The notes below the pieces were generated by a model that was not told where the DNA came from, made no database searches, and saw nothing but the letters and a program-made list of their open reading frames with translations. This document shows, one piece after another, positions 43,384 through 51,676 of a DNA stretch of 64,000 bases; the first letter of the stretch is position 1, and each line of letters starts with the position of its first letter. Source of the stretch: Halobacillus litoralis (GTDB taxonomy: Bacteria > Bacillota > Bacilli > Bacillales > Halobacillaceae). The translations under genes were made by a program, and so were the position numbers. Where the stretch lies: contig NZ_WMFA01000008.1 in NCBI RefSeq assembly GCF_009856445.1, forward strand, positions 1 through 64,000, in the 5' to 3' direction.

Positions 43384-43530
43384 CCATTACTGGATGAAAT
43401 CAGCCGCTACACTCTCCAACCGACAGTCTCGAAATTGGAACCTATCGTTGAATGATTAAGGTGTTCAGCCAAGAAAATCATCATAGAGGATAATCACACC
43501 TAGTTTTTAAATATCAAAGGAGGAGACAGA

Positions 43531-46494
43531 TTGAAGAAAACCTTTTATTGTTTTATGGTGCTGTTTATCGTTTTAGGAAGTTTCACGTCTGTGCAGGCTG
43601 AAAAGTCAGACAGCAAAAGGTCTACTGGACAAGGATGGTATGAAACGGGACTGTTCGATGGATTAAACAACAAGAAAAATGAAAACGCCTCCATGAGTTA
43701 TGAAGAGTATTCTGTTGTATTAAGTCATTGGTTTGGCGTGGCTGAGGAAGAGGCTGTTCAAAAAACAAAAGAAGCAGCTGGCTCTGACATCAACCTTCGT
43801 TCTGCCATAAAGCAGGAGGAAGCGAAGAACGTTTTAATTGAATTTCTTCCTTATCAACTGGAAGGAAAACTGGATGCCTGGGACGGTTCCAGTAAGCCGG
43901 TGAAACGTAAAGACGTCCTTCAATTAGTGAGTGGATTCGTGGATGCTTACTATCATGAAGAAGGAGAATACACAGGTCAGGACATTAAAGTAAATGGTTG
44001 GATCAATGCCTCTGGTGTAACGATCTCAGATTCTACTTTCGGTGGTGATTTGATCATTGCCAACGGTAATAACATCCTTCTGGAAAATGTAACCGTTTCC
44101 GGGACGGTTTATATTAACGAAAAGATTCAAAACGAAGTGTCTACAGTGGATACTGACTTGAACAAAGTTATCGTATACGATGCTGCAGATCAGGCTTCGG
44201 ATTGGTCGCTAGTGTGGAACGATGAATTTTTAGCAGAAGAAATCGATTCAGACAAGTGGACGTATGACATAGGTAACTGGATTGTCGATGAAAACGGAGA
44301 TGGTGTCGCTGCTGGCTGGGGTAACAATGAGAAAGAATATTATACCGATTCCAGCGAAAACTCCTATACCGAAGATGGCCACTTAGTCATCAAAGCGAAG
44401 AAGGAAGAAGAACCGGTTACAGATGAGTTTGGAAGCTATGATTATACATCTGCCAAACTGAAAACCAAAGGTCTCTTCAGTAAGAAGTACGGTAAATTCG
44501 AAGCGAAAATGAAACTTCCTGAAGGTCAAGGTTTCTGGCCGGCATTCTGGATGATGCCGGAGGATGATGTGTATGGACCGTGGCCGACTTCCGGAGAAAT
44601 CGACATTATGGAAGCCGCTGGGGGCGACACGAGTAACATCGGAGGAACGATTCACTATGGTGAAGAATGGCCGAATAATACGTACACAGGTAAAGAGTAT
44701 CACTTCCCTGAAGGAGAAGACTTTACCGACTATCATACGTATTCCGTCGAATGGGAACCAGGAGAGATTCGCTGGTACGTAGATGGAGAACTTTACCAAA
44801 CCTTGAATGATTGGTTCAGTAAAGGGACAAATCAAGGGGATCAGTATGCGTATCCTGCTCCGTTTGATCAGGAATTCTATATGATCCTGAACCTTGCTGT
44901 CGGCGGATGGTACGGTGGTGATCCAGATGAAACGACAGAATTCCCAGGCAAAATGGAAGTCGACTATGTGCGCGTGTATGAATTGACGGGAAGAGATTAC
45001 AGAGAGCCGGTCGAACCTGTCGTGGAAGAGGAGACACTTCCGGAAGATGCCAAGCAGCCACTAGAAGATGGGAACTTCATCTATGATCAGAATTATGAAA
45101 AAGAGATAACTGTGGTAGATTCCCCAGAAAAAACGCTCGATCCAACCTATTGGAATTTCCTTAAGCTTCCAGATTTCCAAGGACAGGGAAATCTGACCAT
45201 TGAAGATGTAGATGGAGAAAATTATGCAAAAACGGAAATTACAAATCCGGGGAATGCGCTGTGGTCTTTGCAGCAAATTCAAAAGCTTCCGGTTCTAAAA
45301 GGACACACGTACAAGGTGTCGTTTGATGCAAAATCCAATACGACCCGGAACATCATGTCAAAAGTATCCGGTGGATCCGAAAGAGGTTATGCGAATTACT
45401 CTGGTGAAAAAACGGTGGAGTTGACGGAGAACCTTCAGTCTTATGACTATACATTTACGTTTAAACAGGATACAGATTTAGCCGCGCGTCTGGAATTCAA
45501 TCTGGGTGGCAATGGAACTGCACCTGTATGGATGGGCAATGTACGAGTGGAGGATATTACCGATCAAATCGGAGAGGACACTTCGAAGCCGGCTCTCGGT
45601 GATGGCAACCTCATTTATAACGGTACTTTCGACCAGGGGGATATGACGCGTCTCAACTATTGGGAACTGTCCTCGCAAAATGGTGCGGATGCCAGTGTCG
45701 TTGTACCGGAGTCAACGCGAAAAGCTGAAATTACCGTTCAAGATTCCGGTCAACAATCCGAAGACATCCTATTTACTCAAGGCGGCATTCCGCTTGCTGA
45801 GAATCAGGAATACAAATTGACCTTCGATGCGAAGGCATCAGAAGCAAGAAGCCTTCAAGTAGAAGTGGTCAGTGAAGATGGTTCTGTCCAATACTTCAGT
45901 GAAGAAGCGGTTTCCTTGACGAAAGAAATGTCGAGTCATACGTTGGAATTCCAACTGCCCCAGGAGTTGTCTGGTGAAGTCGGCCAGCTGAGGTTTCTTT
46001 TAGGGGGAGAAGACGGGGATGTGACGTTAGATAACGTTCGTATGATTCAAACGTCGGTCATCGTTGCTCCGATCAATTTCCAAAATGGTGATTTTTCACA
46101 AGGAATGGAATCGTGGTCCAAGTATATTCACTTTGATGCGAGTGCGAATATTGAAGTTGTGGATGAAGAACTCAAAGTAGCGATAGAAAATGCGGGCAAT
46201 GAAGCATGGAGTGTTTTAGCCGAGCAGCCTGGTCTTGTTCTTAGCAAAGGGGGCACCTACACCTTATCTTTTGATGCTAGATCAACCATAGCGAGAGAGA
46301 TCGAGGTGACGATCGAGAACGCGGCTTATACGCGCTTCCTCAGTCAAAAGGTCTCTTTAACTGAAGACATGGAGCGTTATGACTTTGAGTTTGAGATGGG
46401 TAAAGATGATGTCGCATCTTTGAAATTCTTAATGGGACAATTTGCAGATTCCCATGATATCTATATCGATAATGTAAATCTTGAAGCGAAATAA
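43531..46494 (+). CDS. Secreted GH16 beta-1,3-glucanase (laminarinase) with three CBM-like modules
   Basis: 987 residues. TTG start with AAAGGAGGAG. Signal peptide 1-23. Residues 35-150 resemble a partial S-layer-homology-like region (YEEYSVVLSHWFGV), followed by a short beta-repeat segment (WINASGVTISDSTFGGDLIIANGN). GH16 catalytic domain about 228-490: GEIDIME at 355-361 with nucleophile Glu356 and acid/base Glu361. Then three CBM4/CBM16-like beta sandwiches (about 520-685, 690-845, 848-985), each with LTFDA/VSFDA-type strands. It degrades laminarin-type glucan outside the cell to feed the importer. No wall anchor is seen. Confidence 0.92.
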   Translation: MKKTFYCFMVLFIVLGSFTSVQAEKSDSKRSTGQGWYETGLFDGLNNKKNENASMSYEEYSVVLSHWFGVAEEEAVQKTKEAAGSDINLRSAIKQEEAKNVLIEFLPYQLEGKLDAWDGSSKPVKRKDVLQLVSGFVDAYYHEEGEYTGQDIKVNGWINASGVTISDSTFGGDLIIANGNNILLENVTVSGTVYINEKIQNEVSTVDTDLNKVIVYDAADQASDWSLVWNDEFLAEEIDSDKWTYDIGNWIVDENGDGVAAGWGNNEKEYYTDSSENSYTEDGHLVIKAKKEEEPVTDEFGSYDYTSAKLKTKGLFSKKYGKFEAKMKLPEGQGFWPAFWMMPEDDVYGPWPTSGEIDIMEAAGGDTSNIGGTIHYGEEWPNNTYTGKEYHFPEGEDFTDYHTYSVEWEPGEIRWYVDGELYQTLNDWFSKGTNQGDQYAYPAPFDQEFYMILNLAVGGWYGGDPDETTEFPGKMEVDYVRVYELTGRDYREPVEPVVEEETLPEDAKQPLEDGNFIYDQNYEKEITVVDSPEKTLDPTYWNFLKLPDFQGQGNLTIEDVDGENYAKTEITNPGNALWSLQQIQKLPVLKGHTYKVSFDAKSNTTRNIMSKVSGGSERGYANYSGEKTVELTENLQSYDYTFTFKQDTDLAARLEFNLGGNGTAPVWMGNVRVEDITDQIGEDTSKPALGDGNLIYNGTFDQGDMTRLNYWELSSQNGADASVVVPESTRKAEITVQDSGQQSEDILFTQGGIPLAENQEYKLTFDAKASEARSLQVEVVSEDGSVQYFSEEAVSLTKEMSSHTLEFQLPQELSGEVGQLRFLLGGEDGDVTLDNVRMIQTSVIVAPINFQNGDFSQGMESWSKYIHFDASANIEVVDEELKVAIENAGNEAWSVLAEQPGLVLSKGGTYTLSFDARSTIAREIEVTIENAAYTRFLSQKVSLTEDMERYDFEFEMGKDDVASLKFLMGQFADSHDIYIDNVNLEAK

Positions 46495-46499
46495 TGGGG

Positions 46500-46537
46500 T
46501 AGACACGCTCTTTCTATAAGAGCGTGTCTATTTTTTT
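46500..46537 (+). terminator. Terminator of the beta-glucan locus
   Basis: TAGACACGCTCT pairs with AGAGCGTGTCTA (46519-46530), followed by T7. Confidence 0.9.
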
Positions 46538-46610
46538 ATGAAAAAATTGCCCAGACCAACAGATTCCGCTCCACATAGGCTAATGAGAGGGAAAGGAAGG
46601 GGCGATCGGT

Positions 46611-46853
46611 TTGGATCGAGTCTATCATCATGGTCACGGCACCTATATCCCTGGGGATGGGTACCATCATGGCCACGGCACGTACATTCCCGGTTACGGA
46701 TATCACCATGGTCAAGGGACATATTCTCCAGGTTACGGCTATGAACACGGGCACAGCACCTACTCGCCCGGCTATGGATATCATCAAGGACATGGGAGTT
46801 ACAACCCATGGTACGGAGGTTATCACCATAGTCATGGTGGGTTTCACTACTAA
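46611..46853 (+). CDS. His/Gly/Tyr tandem-repeat protein
   Basis: 80 residues built from five 13-residue repeats of the form YHHGHGTYIPGYG plus a shorter sixth ending HSHGGFHY; about 17 histidines. No signal peptide and no other domain. The TTG start has AAGGGG 8 bp upstream. Repeats differ at DNA level, so it is not a fresh duplication. It could bind metals (Cu, Ni, Zn) or form a spore coat or surface structure; several Bacillus coat proteins are His/Gly/Tyr rich, but I recognise no named family. Confidence 0.68.
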   Translation: MDRVYHHGHGTYIPGDGYHHGHGTYIPGYGYHHGQGTYSPGYGYEHGHSTYSPGYGYHQGHGSYNPWYGGYHHSHGGFHY

Positions 46854-46951
46854 ATGGATAGAAAAAAGGAACTTTCCATGCCGGGGAGTTCCTTTTTTCA
46901 TGAGCGCATGCATAAGATGCTTGTACATAGACTTTTGTGGAGGTCGATTTT

Positions 46952-47272
46952 ATGAAGAAGATGTATTCTTTCTTAATCCTTTTGGGAATTTTTGCTTTAA
47001 TCGGTTATATGGAGTCTCCCCGGATGAAACCAGAAGAGCCTTCCCATTATCCAATCAGTACGGAAGAAAGTGAAACAGAAGCTGTGGCACAGGAGGAACA
47101 TGATACCCCCATGAATCTGGAGTTGGAACTCGTCTATGAAGGGACGAAGGTGGTGGATGGAACGAAAGTGGAAGCATATCGGGAATACGAAGTTTACAAA
47201 GATCGAGATGGAAAGGTCCTCAATAGAATACCAACTACGCACTATAATTATTTAAAATACGAGAATCAATGA
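46952..47272 (+). CDS. Membrane-anchored small extracellular protein
   Basis: 106 residues. N-terminal hydrophobic anchor (3-20), then an acidic linker (TEESETEAVAQEEHDTP) and a beta-rich tail (LELVYEGTKVVDGTKVEAYREYEVYKDRDGKV). ATG at 46952 with GGAGGT upstream. Unknown function. Confidence 0.68.
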   Translation: MKKMYSFLILLGIFALIGYMESPRMKPEEPSHYPISTEESETEAVAQEEHDTPMNLELELVYEGTKVVDGTKVEAYREYEVYKDRDGKVLNRIPTTHYNYLKYENQ

Positions 47273-47298
47273 AAACACCTGTCCAGGGTGTTTTTTTG
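47272..47298 (+). terminator. Terminator after the 106-residue gene
   Basis: AAACACC (47273-47279) pairs with GGGTGTT, followed by T7. Confidence 0.82.
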
Positions 47299-47437
47299 TA
47301 AAGCTGCAAAACATGGGCAGGAGAATTTTATAAAAAATGATCCAATCCCCTTTTCTTTTCGTATGCTTTGTGAAACGTGAAGAATCTCCTTTAAAAAGAT
47401 ATACTAAAGAGACCATGGCATAAAAAGGGGAATTTGA

Positions 47438-48004
47438 ATGAGCAAACCGACGGACTATGAGCTTTACGAACAAATCCGTAATCAAGATAAAGCTGCTCTC
47501 GAAACCCTCTACAACCGATATGAGAAATTATTATATTCTTTTGCTTATCGAATGATGAAAGATCAGCAGGCCGCAGAAGAAGTGATGCAGGATGTTTTCA
47601 TCAAGTTGTGGAGAGGCAAAGGGGCAGGTCATTATGTGAAGGAACGCGGCAAGTTCTCAAGCTGGCTGTTGACCATCACGAGAAATGCTTCCATCGACTT
47701 GATCAGAAAAAAGAAAGTTCAGGAAGTGGAATGGGATCAAAGAGATTCCGTGCATGAAGAAATGCCCGGTGTCGAGGAAGTCGTCACAGATAAAGAGGAA
47801 CGCGACCAGTTGCGGAATGCCATCGACACATTACCGGACGAACAACAACGTATGATCTGCCTTTTTTATTTTCAGGGATTATCACAACGGGAAATCGCTG
47901 AGAAATGTGACATTCCCCTTGGTACAGTCAAAGGACGGGTCCGGCTCGCATTGAAAAAATTGCGCGAGCATTTGGATGAGAAAGGGGGGACCACCGATGA
48001 ATGA
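47438..48004 (+). CDS. ECF-type RNA polymerase sigma factor
   Basis: 188 residues with sigma region 2 (DKAALETLYNRYEKLLYSFAYRMMKDQQAAEEVMQDVFIKLW, about 17-58) and region 4 (LPDEQQRMICLFYFQGLSQREIAEKCDIPLGTVKGRVRLALKKLRE, about 130-176). Linker of ordinary length. It is co-expressed with its anti-sigma factor, whose start overlaps the sigma stop by 8 bp. Its target promoters are not evident here. Confidence 0.92.
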   Translation: MSKPTDYELYEQIRNQDKAALETLYNRYEKLLYSFAYRMMKDQQAAEEVMQDVFIKLWRGKGAGHYVKERGKFSSWLLTITRNASIDLIRKKKVQEVEWDQRDSVHEEMPGVEEVVTDKEERDQLRNAIDTLPDEQQRMICLFYFQGLSQREIAEKCDIPLGTVKGRVRLALKKLREHLDEKGGTTDE

Positions 48005-48800
48005 CAAACAATGCGAGAATGTCCTTGATTATTTGAATGACCAGTTAACAGATAGAGAGAAAAAAGAATTCGAACAGCATTTACGGGAGTGTCCCGACTG
48101 TCAGGAAGAAGTGCAGGAATTGGAGAACCTGATGGGAGACCTCCCTGCCTATATGAAAGAAGCGGCACCTCCCGCCGGTATGCGAGAACGTGTCCTGGAT
48201 GGTGTTTTCAAAGATGAAGAAGAACAAACCTATGAAACAGAAGACAGACAGCCCACCATGATTTCGCCTGAAAAGCCGAACAAGTGGAAGGTTTGGGCTG
48301 GTGCATTGGCCGCAGGTCTCCTCCTGTCTGTAGGTGGAAATATTTTTGCAGGTCTGCAGCTTCAAGAGCTTTCTACACAAAATGAAGATCTTGAGTCGAA
48401 TCTTTCTGATCTCCAAGTCGCTCTATCTGAACTCGAGGATCGTGAAAGTGAGAATGGAGATACGGTGACACCAACCGAGCGGACGCAGCTTGCCTCAACA
48501 GGTGAAGCAGGATCCGGAGTCGCGACCCTTGTTGATCGCAGCATCGGTTCTGAACTGCTTGTCCAAGTGGAAGAGTTGAGTGAACTTGAAGGGGACCAGG
48601 TCTATCAAGTGTGGCTGATTGAAGGGGAAAATCCTGAACCGGCCGGTGCTTTTACAACAGATGGGGAAGGTAACGGTGCGGTGACTTTCCGGATTGATGA
48701 AGAAAATCAGAAATCCTGGGATGCAATCGCCATCACCAAAGAACCACAACCGAATAACCAGCTTCCTGAAGGTGAAGTTGTTTTACAGGCGGAACTATAG
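47997..48800 (+). CDS. Anti-sigma factor, zinc-binding with RskA-type C-terminal domain
   Basis: 267 residues. N-terminal zf-HC2 anti-sigma domain with His28-x3-Cys32-x2-Cys35; a membrane segment near 102-122; a short coiled coil (LQLQELSTQNEDLESNLSDLQ); then an extracellular RskA-like domain (YQVWLIEGENPEPAGAFTTD ... AITKEPQPNNQLPEGEVVL). It holds the sigma factor at the membrane until a signal releases it by proteolysis or redox change. ATG 47997 follows AAAGGGGGG. Confidence 0.9.
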   Translation: MNDKQCENVLDYLNDQLTDREKKEFEQHLRECPDCQEEVQELENLMGDLPAYMKEAAPPAGMRERVLDGVFKDEEEQTYETEDRQPTMISPEKPNKWKVWAGALAAGLLLSVGGNIFAGLQLQELSTQNEDLESNLSDLQVALSELEDRESENGDTVTPTERTQLASTGEAGSGVATLVDRSIGSELLVQVEELSELEGDQVYQVWLIEGENPEPAGAFTTDGEGNGAVTFRIDEENQKSWDAIAITKEPQPNNQLPEGEVVLQAEL

Positions 48801-48807
48801 GAAGGCA

Positions 48808-48840
48808 TGGAAGGGGGCTCATGGAGCCGCCCTTCTTTAA
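48808..48840 (+). terminator. Terminator of the sigma/anti-sigma operon
   Basis: AAGGGGGCTC (48811-48820) pairs with GAGCCGCCCTT (48824-48834) with one bulge, followed by a T-rich stretch. Confidence 0.72.
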
Positions 48841-48946
48841 TTTCTAGAAAATTTCTTTATTTCGACAGCTCCGTTCGACAAGGATTGCCTCGCTCCCGGG
48901 AGTATAATGTTGCCATATTCATTAAGGGAGTAATGGAGGAAAGAAA

Positions 48947-49690
48947 ATGGGGATTAGAAAACTTGTGTTCATACTTGCGATGTTGTTACTGGGATCATGT
49001 TTGATGGTAAAGCCTGCGGAGGCTGCTGAGAAGGAAGCCATTATTATTAACAAAAGTAATAATCAACTGGCTTTTTATGAAGGTGGAACCCTTCAGAAAG
49101 TGTTTCCTGTAGCAACAGGAAGAACGAGAGCTATGACGCCGGAAGGTAAGTTTTCTCTTGTCAATAAAGTGAAAAACAGGCCATGGTATAAAGAAGGCAT
49201 CCCAGGCGGTGACCCCAGGAATCCTCTGGGTGCAAGATGGCTTGGCATAAAAGTGCCGGGTGACTGGGGGCATACCTCTGGAAATATGTACGGCATCCAT
49301 GGAACGAATGCACCATCCTCCATCGGAACCTACGCCTCCAGTGGTTGTATTCGCATGTATAACGAAGATGTCATCTGGTTGTTTGAACGTGCGGATAAAC
49401 ATATCCCTGTTTATATCACAAGTTCCTCTTCCTCATTCACGTCTTTAGCACAAAAGTATGGTGTGGGGGCCAATAAAGCAGTTGCAGGCTACGAATTCTT
49501 TGATGAAACGTTAAGGTATGGAAGCAAAGGATCTTCCGTGGTCATTCTTCAGAAGAAGCTCGGGATCACAGCTGATGGAAGTTTTGGTCCGCAGACCTTA
49601 AAAGCTGTGAAGAAGTTTCAAACTTCTAAGGGGTTGGAAGCTGATGGAATCGTGGGGCCAAAGACAAGGAAAGCATTATTCAGTAAATAG
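48947..49690 (+). CDS. Secreted L,D-transpeptidase with peptidoglycan-binding domain
   Basis: 247 residues. Signal peptide 1-26 (AEA-AEK). YkuD catalytic domain with His118 in IHGTNAP and nucleophile Cys134 in SSGCIRM; C-terminal PG_binding_1 domain (about 190-245; LRYGSKGSSVVILQKKLG). Forms 3-3 cross-links or links proteins to peptidoglycan. Follows the sigma/anti-sigma pair but behind its own terminator and leader. Confidence 0.93.
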   Translation: MGIRKLVFILAMLLLGSCLMVKPAEAAEKEAIIINKSNNQLAFYEGGTLQKVFPVATGRTRAMTPEGKFSLVNKVKNRPWYKEGIPGGDPRNPLGARWLGIKVPGDWGHTSGNMYGIHGTNAPSSIGTYASSGCIRMYNEDVIWLFERADKHIPVYITSSSSSFTSLAQKYGVGANKAVAGYEFFDETLRYGSKGSSVVILQKKLGITADGSFGPQTLKAVKKFQTSKGLEADGIVGPKTRKALFSK

Positions 49691-49733
49691 GCGAAGAAGA
49701 ACATTTTACAATGCATGAACAACGATTTTCAGG

Positions 49734-49771
49734 AGCTAAACATTCCTTGGAGTATTTAGCTTCTTTCTTTA
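49734..49771 (+). terminator. Probable terminator after the L,D-transpeptidase gene
   Basis: AGCTAAA pairs with TTTAGCT (49755-49761), followed by TCTTTCTTT. Modest stem. Confidence 0.5.
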
Positions 49772-49885
49772 TGTTGGAAAAAAGTCCATGGAATTGTAAC
49801 TTTTTACATAATAGAAGCGTCCTATAATCAAGAGAAGGATCATTTCATTACGCTATTATGAACAGAAGTAAAGGGGGAGATGGAT

Positions 49886-50386
49886 GTGTTAACGACAGAT
49901 CGAACAGTGATGAAAGAGATACAGCAGAAAGATTTTGAAGAAGTCAAAGAGCTTTACTTAAGTCCCGTAGTCAGGAAGTACCTCGGAGGGCCGCGTGATG
50001 AGGAAAGCCTTCCTGCGCTTTTTGAGGGCATCCGGAATTCAGAAGGTGAAGGAAACTCCTTGTATTTAGTAGTCCGGGAGAAAGGCACTCAACATTTCAT
50101 CGGTTTCGTTTCCCTTGATCCTCATCAGTATGGGGAGAATATCGAGCTTTCCTATCAATTCCTGCCCCGTTGGTGGGGGAAAGGGTACGGCTCAGAAATT
50201 GTGAAAGAAGTCGCAGCTTATGCTTTTCATGAGCTCAACCTTCAAAAACTTACGGCTGAAACACAGATGGCCAATGTTTATTCCTGCAGGCTCTTAGAAA
50301 AAGCAGGGATGAAATTAGATAAGACGATTACTCGTTTTGGTGAAACGCAATGCATTTATACTTTAATTCCAAGCGAACAGCGTTGA
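49886..50386 (+). CDS. GNAT-family N-acetyltransferase (RimJ/RimL-like)
   Basis: 166 residues starting MLTTDRTVMKEIQQKDFEEV, the standard RimJ-type N terminus; acetyl-CoA loop WWGKGYGSEIVKEVAAYAF near 97-115 (Q/R-x-x-G-x-G/A form) and AETQMANVYSCRLLEKAGM near 130. GTG at 49886 is preferred because AAGGGGGAG is 8 bp upstream; ATG 49880 sits too close. Substrate unknown. Confidence 0.85.
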   Translation: MLTTDRTVMKEIQQKDFEEVKELYLSPVVRKYLGGPRDEESLPALFEGIRNSEGEGNSLYLVVREKGTQHFIGFVSLDPHQYGENIELSYQFLPRWWGKGYGSEIVKEVAAYAFHELNLQKLTAETQMANVYSCRLLEKAGMKLDKTITRFGETQCIYTLIPSEQR

Positions 50387-50426
50387 AAGTCCAGGGGGAT
50401 GATTATTCATATTAAGGGGGAGTCTA

Positions 50427-51212
50427 GTGAAAACGTATGTATACCGGGGCATCATTCGTATGTTCAATTCCAAAACGTTTGGCAGGTTTATACGTAAATT
50501 AAGCCGCTCTTCCTTAAGCAGGCGGTTGATTCCTCTTTACGTGAAACTGTTTGAAGTTCCTACGGGAGAATTGAATAAACCATTGAAGGATTTCACCTCA
50601 TTGGAGGAGTTTTTTATCAGAGAATTGAAAGAAGGCGCACGGGCCGTGAAGGGTTTGGAAGAGGAAATTGTTAGTCCTGTGGACGCCCGAGTGGAGCAGT
50701 TCGGTGAAGTACAGGATAAGAGGATTCAAGTGAAAGGAATCTCTTATTCTATCCAAGACTTGCTGAGGGATGAGGAAATGATGACACGCTACCGGAATGG
50801 ATTGTTTCTTGTTCTGTATCTCAGCCCGAGCGACTATCACCGGATTCATTCTCCAGCTCATGCCGTTGTTGAAAAACAGTTTGACCTTGGTGGGAAGTCC
50901 TCCCCTGTAAACAAATGGGGTTTAACTTTGGGGAAATCACCCCTATCAACCAATTATCGTATCATTACAGAAATGAAGCTGGAGGAAGGGATGTACATGG
51001 CGTTTATTAAAATAGGTGCCATGTGGGTCAATACCATTGAATGGATCCATCCCTACTCCAGGCTGAGAAAAGGAGAAGAAGTCGGCTTTTTCAGTTTCGG
51101 TTCAACCGTTGTGCTTTTGTTCGAAAATGGAAAAGTGAACTTTCAGCCGGGTTTGAAAATCCAACGTTATGTCAAGGCTGGAGAACCATTGGCTGTAAAA
51201 TCAAAAGTATAG
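50427..51212 (+). CDS. psd: Phosphatidylserine decarboxylase
   Basis: 261 residues. The pyruvoyl self-cleavage motif is FGST (224-227), cleavage before Ser226; Asp86 (SPVDARV) and His141 (YHRIHSP) fit the self-processing triad. Makes phosphatidylethanolamine from phosphatidylserine at the membrane. GTG start behind GGGGGAG. pssA, which adjoins psd in B. subtilis, is not present here, so the gene stands alone. Confidence 0.93.
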   Translation: MKTYVYRGIIRMFNSKTFGRFIRKLSRSSLSRRLIPLYVKLFEVPTGELNKPLKDFTSLEEFFIRELKEGARAVKGLEEEIVSPVDARVEQFGEVQDKRIQVKGISYSIQDLLRDEEMMTRYRNGLFLVLYLSPSDYHRIHSPAHAVVEKQFDLGGKSSPVNKWGLTLGKSPLSTNYRIITEMKLEEGMYMAFIKIGAMWVNTIEWIHPYSRLRKGEEVGFFSFGSTVVLLFENGKVNFQPGLKIQRYVKAGEPLAVKSKV

Positions 51213-51223
51213 GAAAAGCTTGT

Positions 51224-51391
51224 TTATTCTTCCCCTTGACCTTGATTATTGAGTTCCAGCTTTTGTTTTTCCAACTCCACCTTTTTTTCTTCCAGTTCGA
51301 GTTTCTTCTTTTTCAAGTCGAAGTTGATGACAAATCCTAAAAATAAGAAGGTTAAGCCAACAATGATGATAATAAATAAAAACAGGTCCAT
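51224..51391 (-). CDS. Small membrane-anchored coiled-coil protein
   Basis: 55 residues: an N-terminal membrane segment (2-23), then a heptad-like KKKKLELEEKKVELEKQKLELNN coil. ATG at 51391 has GGGGG about 8 bp upstream. It ends 11 bp from the convergent psd stop. Family unknown. Confidence 0.62.
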   Translation of the reverse strand: MDLFLFIIIIVGLTFLFLGFVINFDLKKKKLELEEKKVELEKQKLELNNQGQGEE

Positions 51392-51676
51392 AGATTATCC
51401 CCCTTGGATAAAAATTTCTGCAATGGCACTAATCTAAATTGTTCTTTAAAGTTGGATGAAACAGATCTCTCGATAACGATGATTCTTTATTTTACGTCAG
51501 GTGATTATTCTACAGAACTGTTGCGGTTGATGATGGAAGAGCATTTATTAAAGACTGATCACTGATAGTTAACTTTAACATCGTCTGCTTTTAGAACCAA
51601 TAGAAAGGAAGAATGTTCCCATAATAGAATGAAGTGCTAGATTAGTATAAAAGAAAAGACGGAGAGGAAAAGGCTT
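51392..51676 (+). other. Intergenic gap with a short open remnant
   Basis: An open stretch ending at about 51566 reads LDETDLSITMILYFTSGDYSTELLRLMMEEHLLKTDH before a stop, with no ribosome site or start of quality. It may be a relic of a gene or chance. No terminator or operator is recognised apart from leader sequence for the Crp/Fnr gene. Confidence 0.3.

Noticed and set aside
46528-47073. Other frames over the His-repeat gene (for example 46536-46928 minus and 46630-47073 plus)
   Set aside because: The repeat keeps several frames open; only the 46611 frame has a proper start and a regular His/Gly/Tyr pattern.
47360-47437. ECF-type autoregulatory promoter (GAAAC motif) before the sigma gene
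   Set aside because: A TGAAAC sequence is present, but no matching -10 at the right spacing; a plain TATACT box fits as well, so nothing can be claimed.
51410-51566. Small gene reading LDETDLSITMILYFTSGDY...
   Set aside because: No start codon with a ribosome site; recorded only as a possible remnant in the gap entry.
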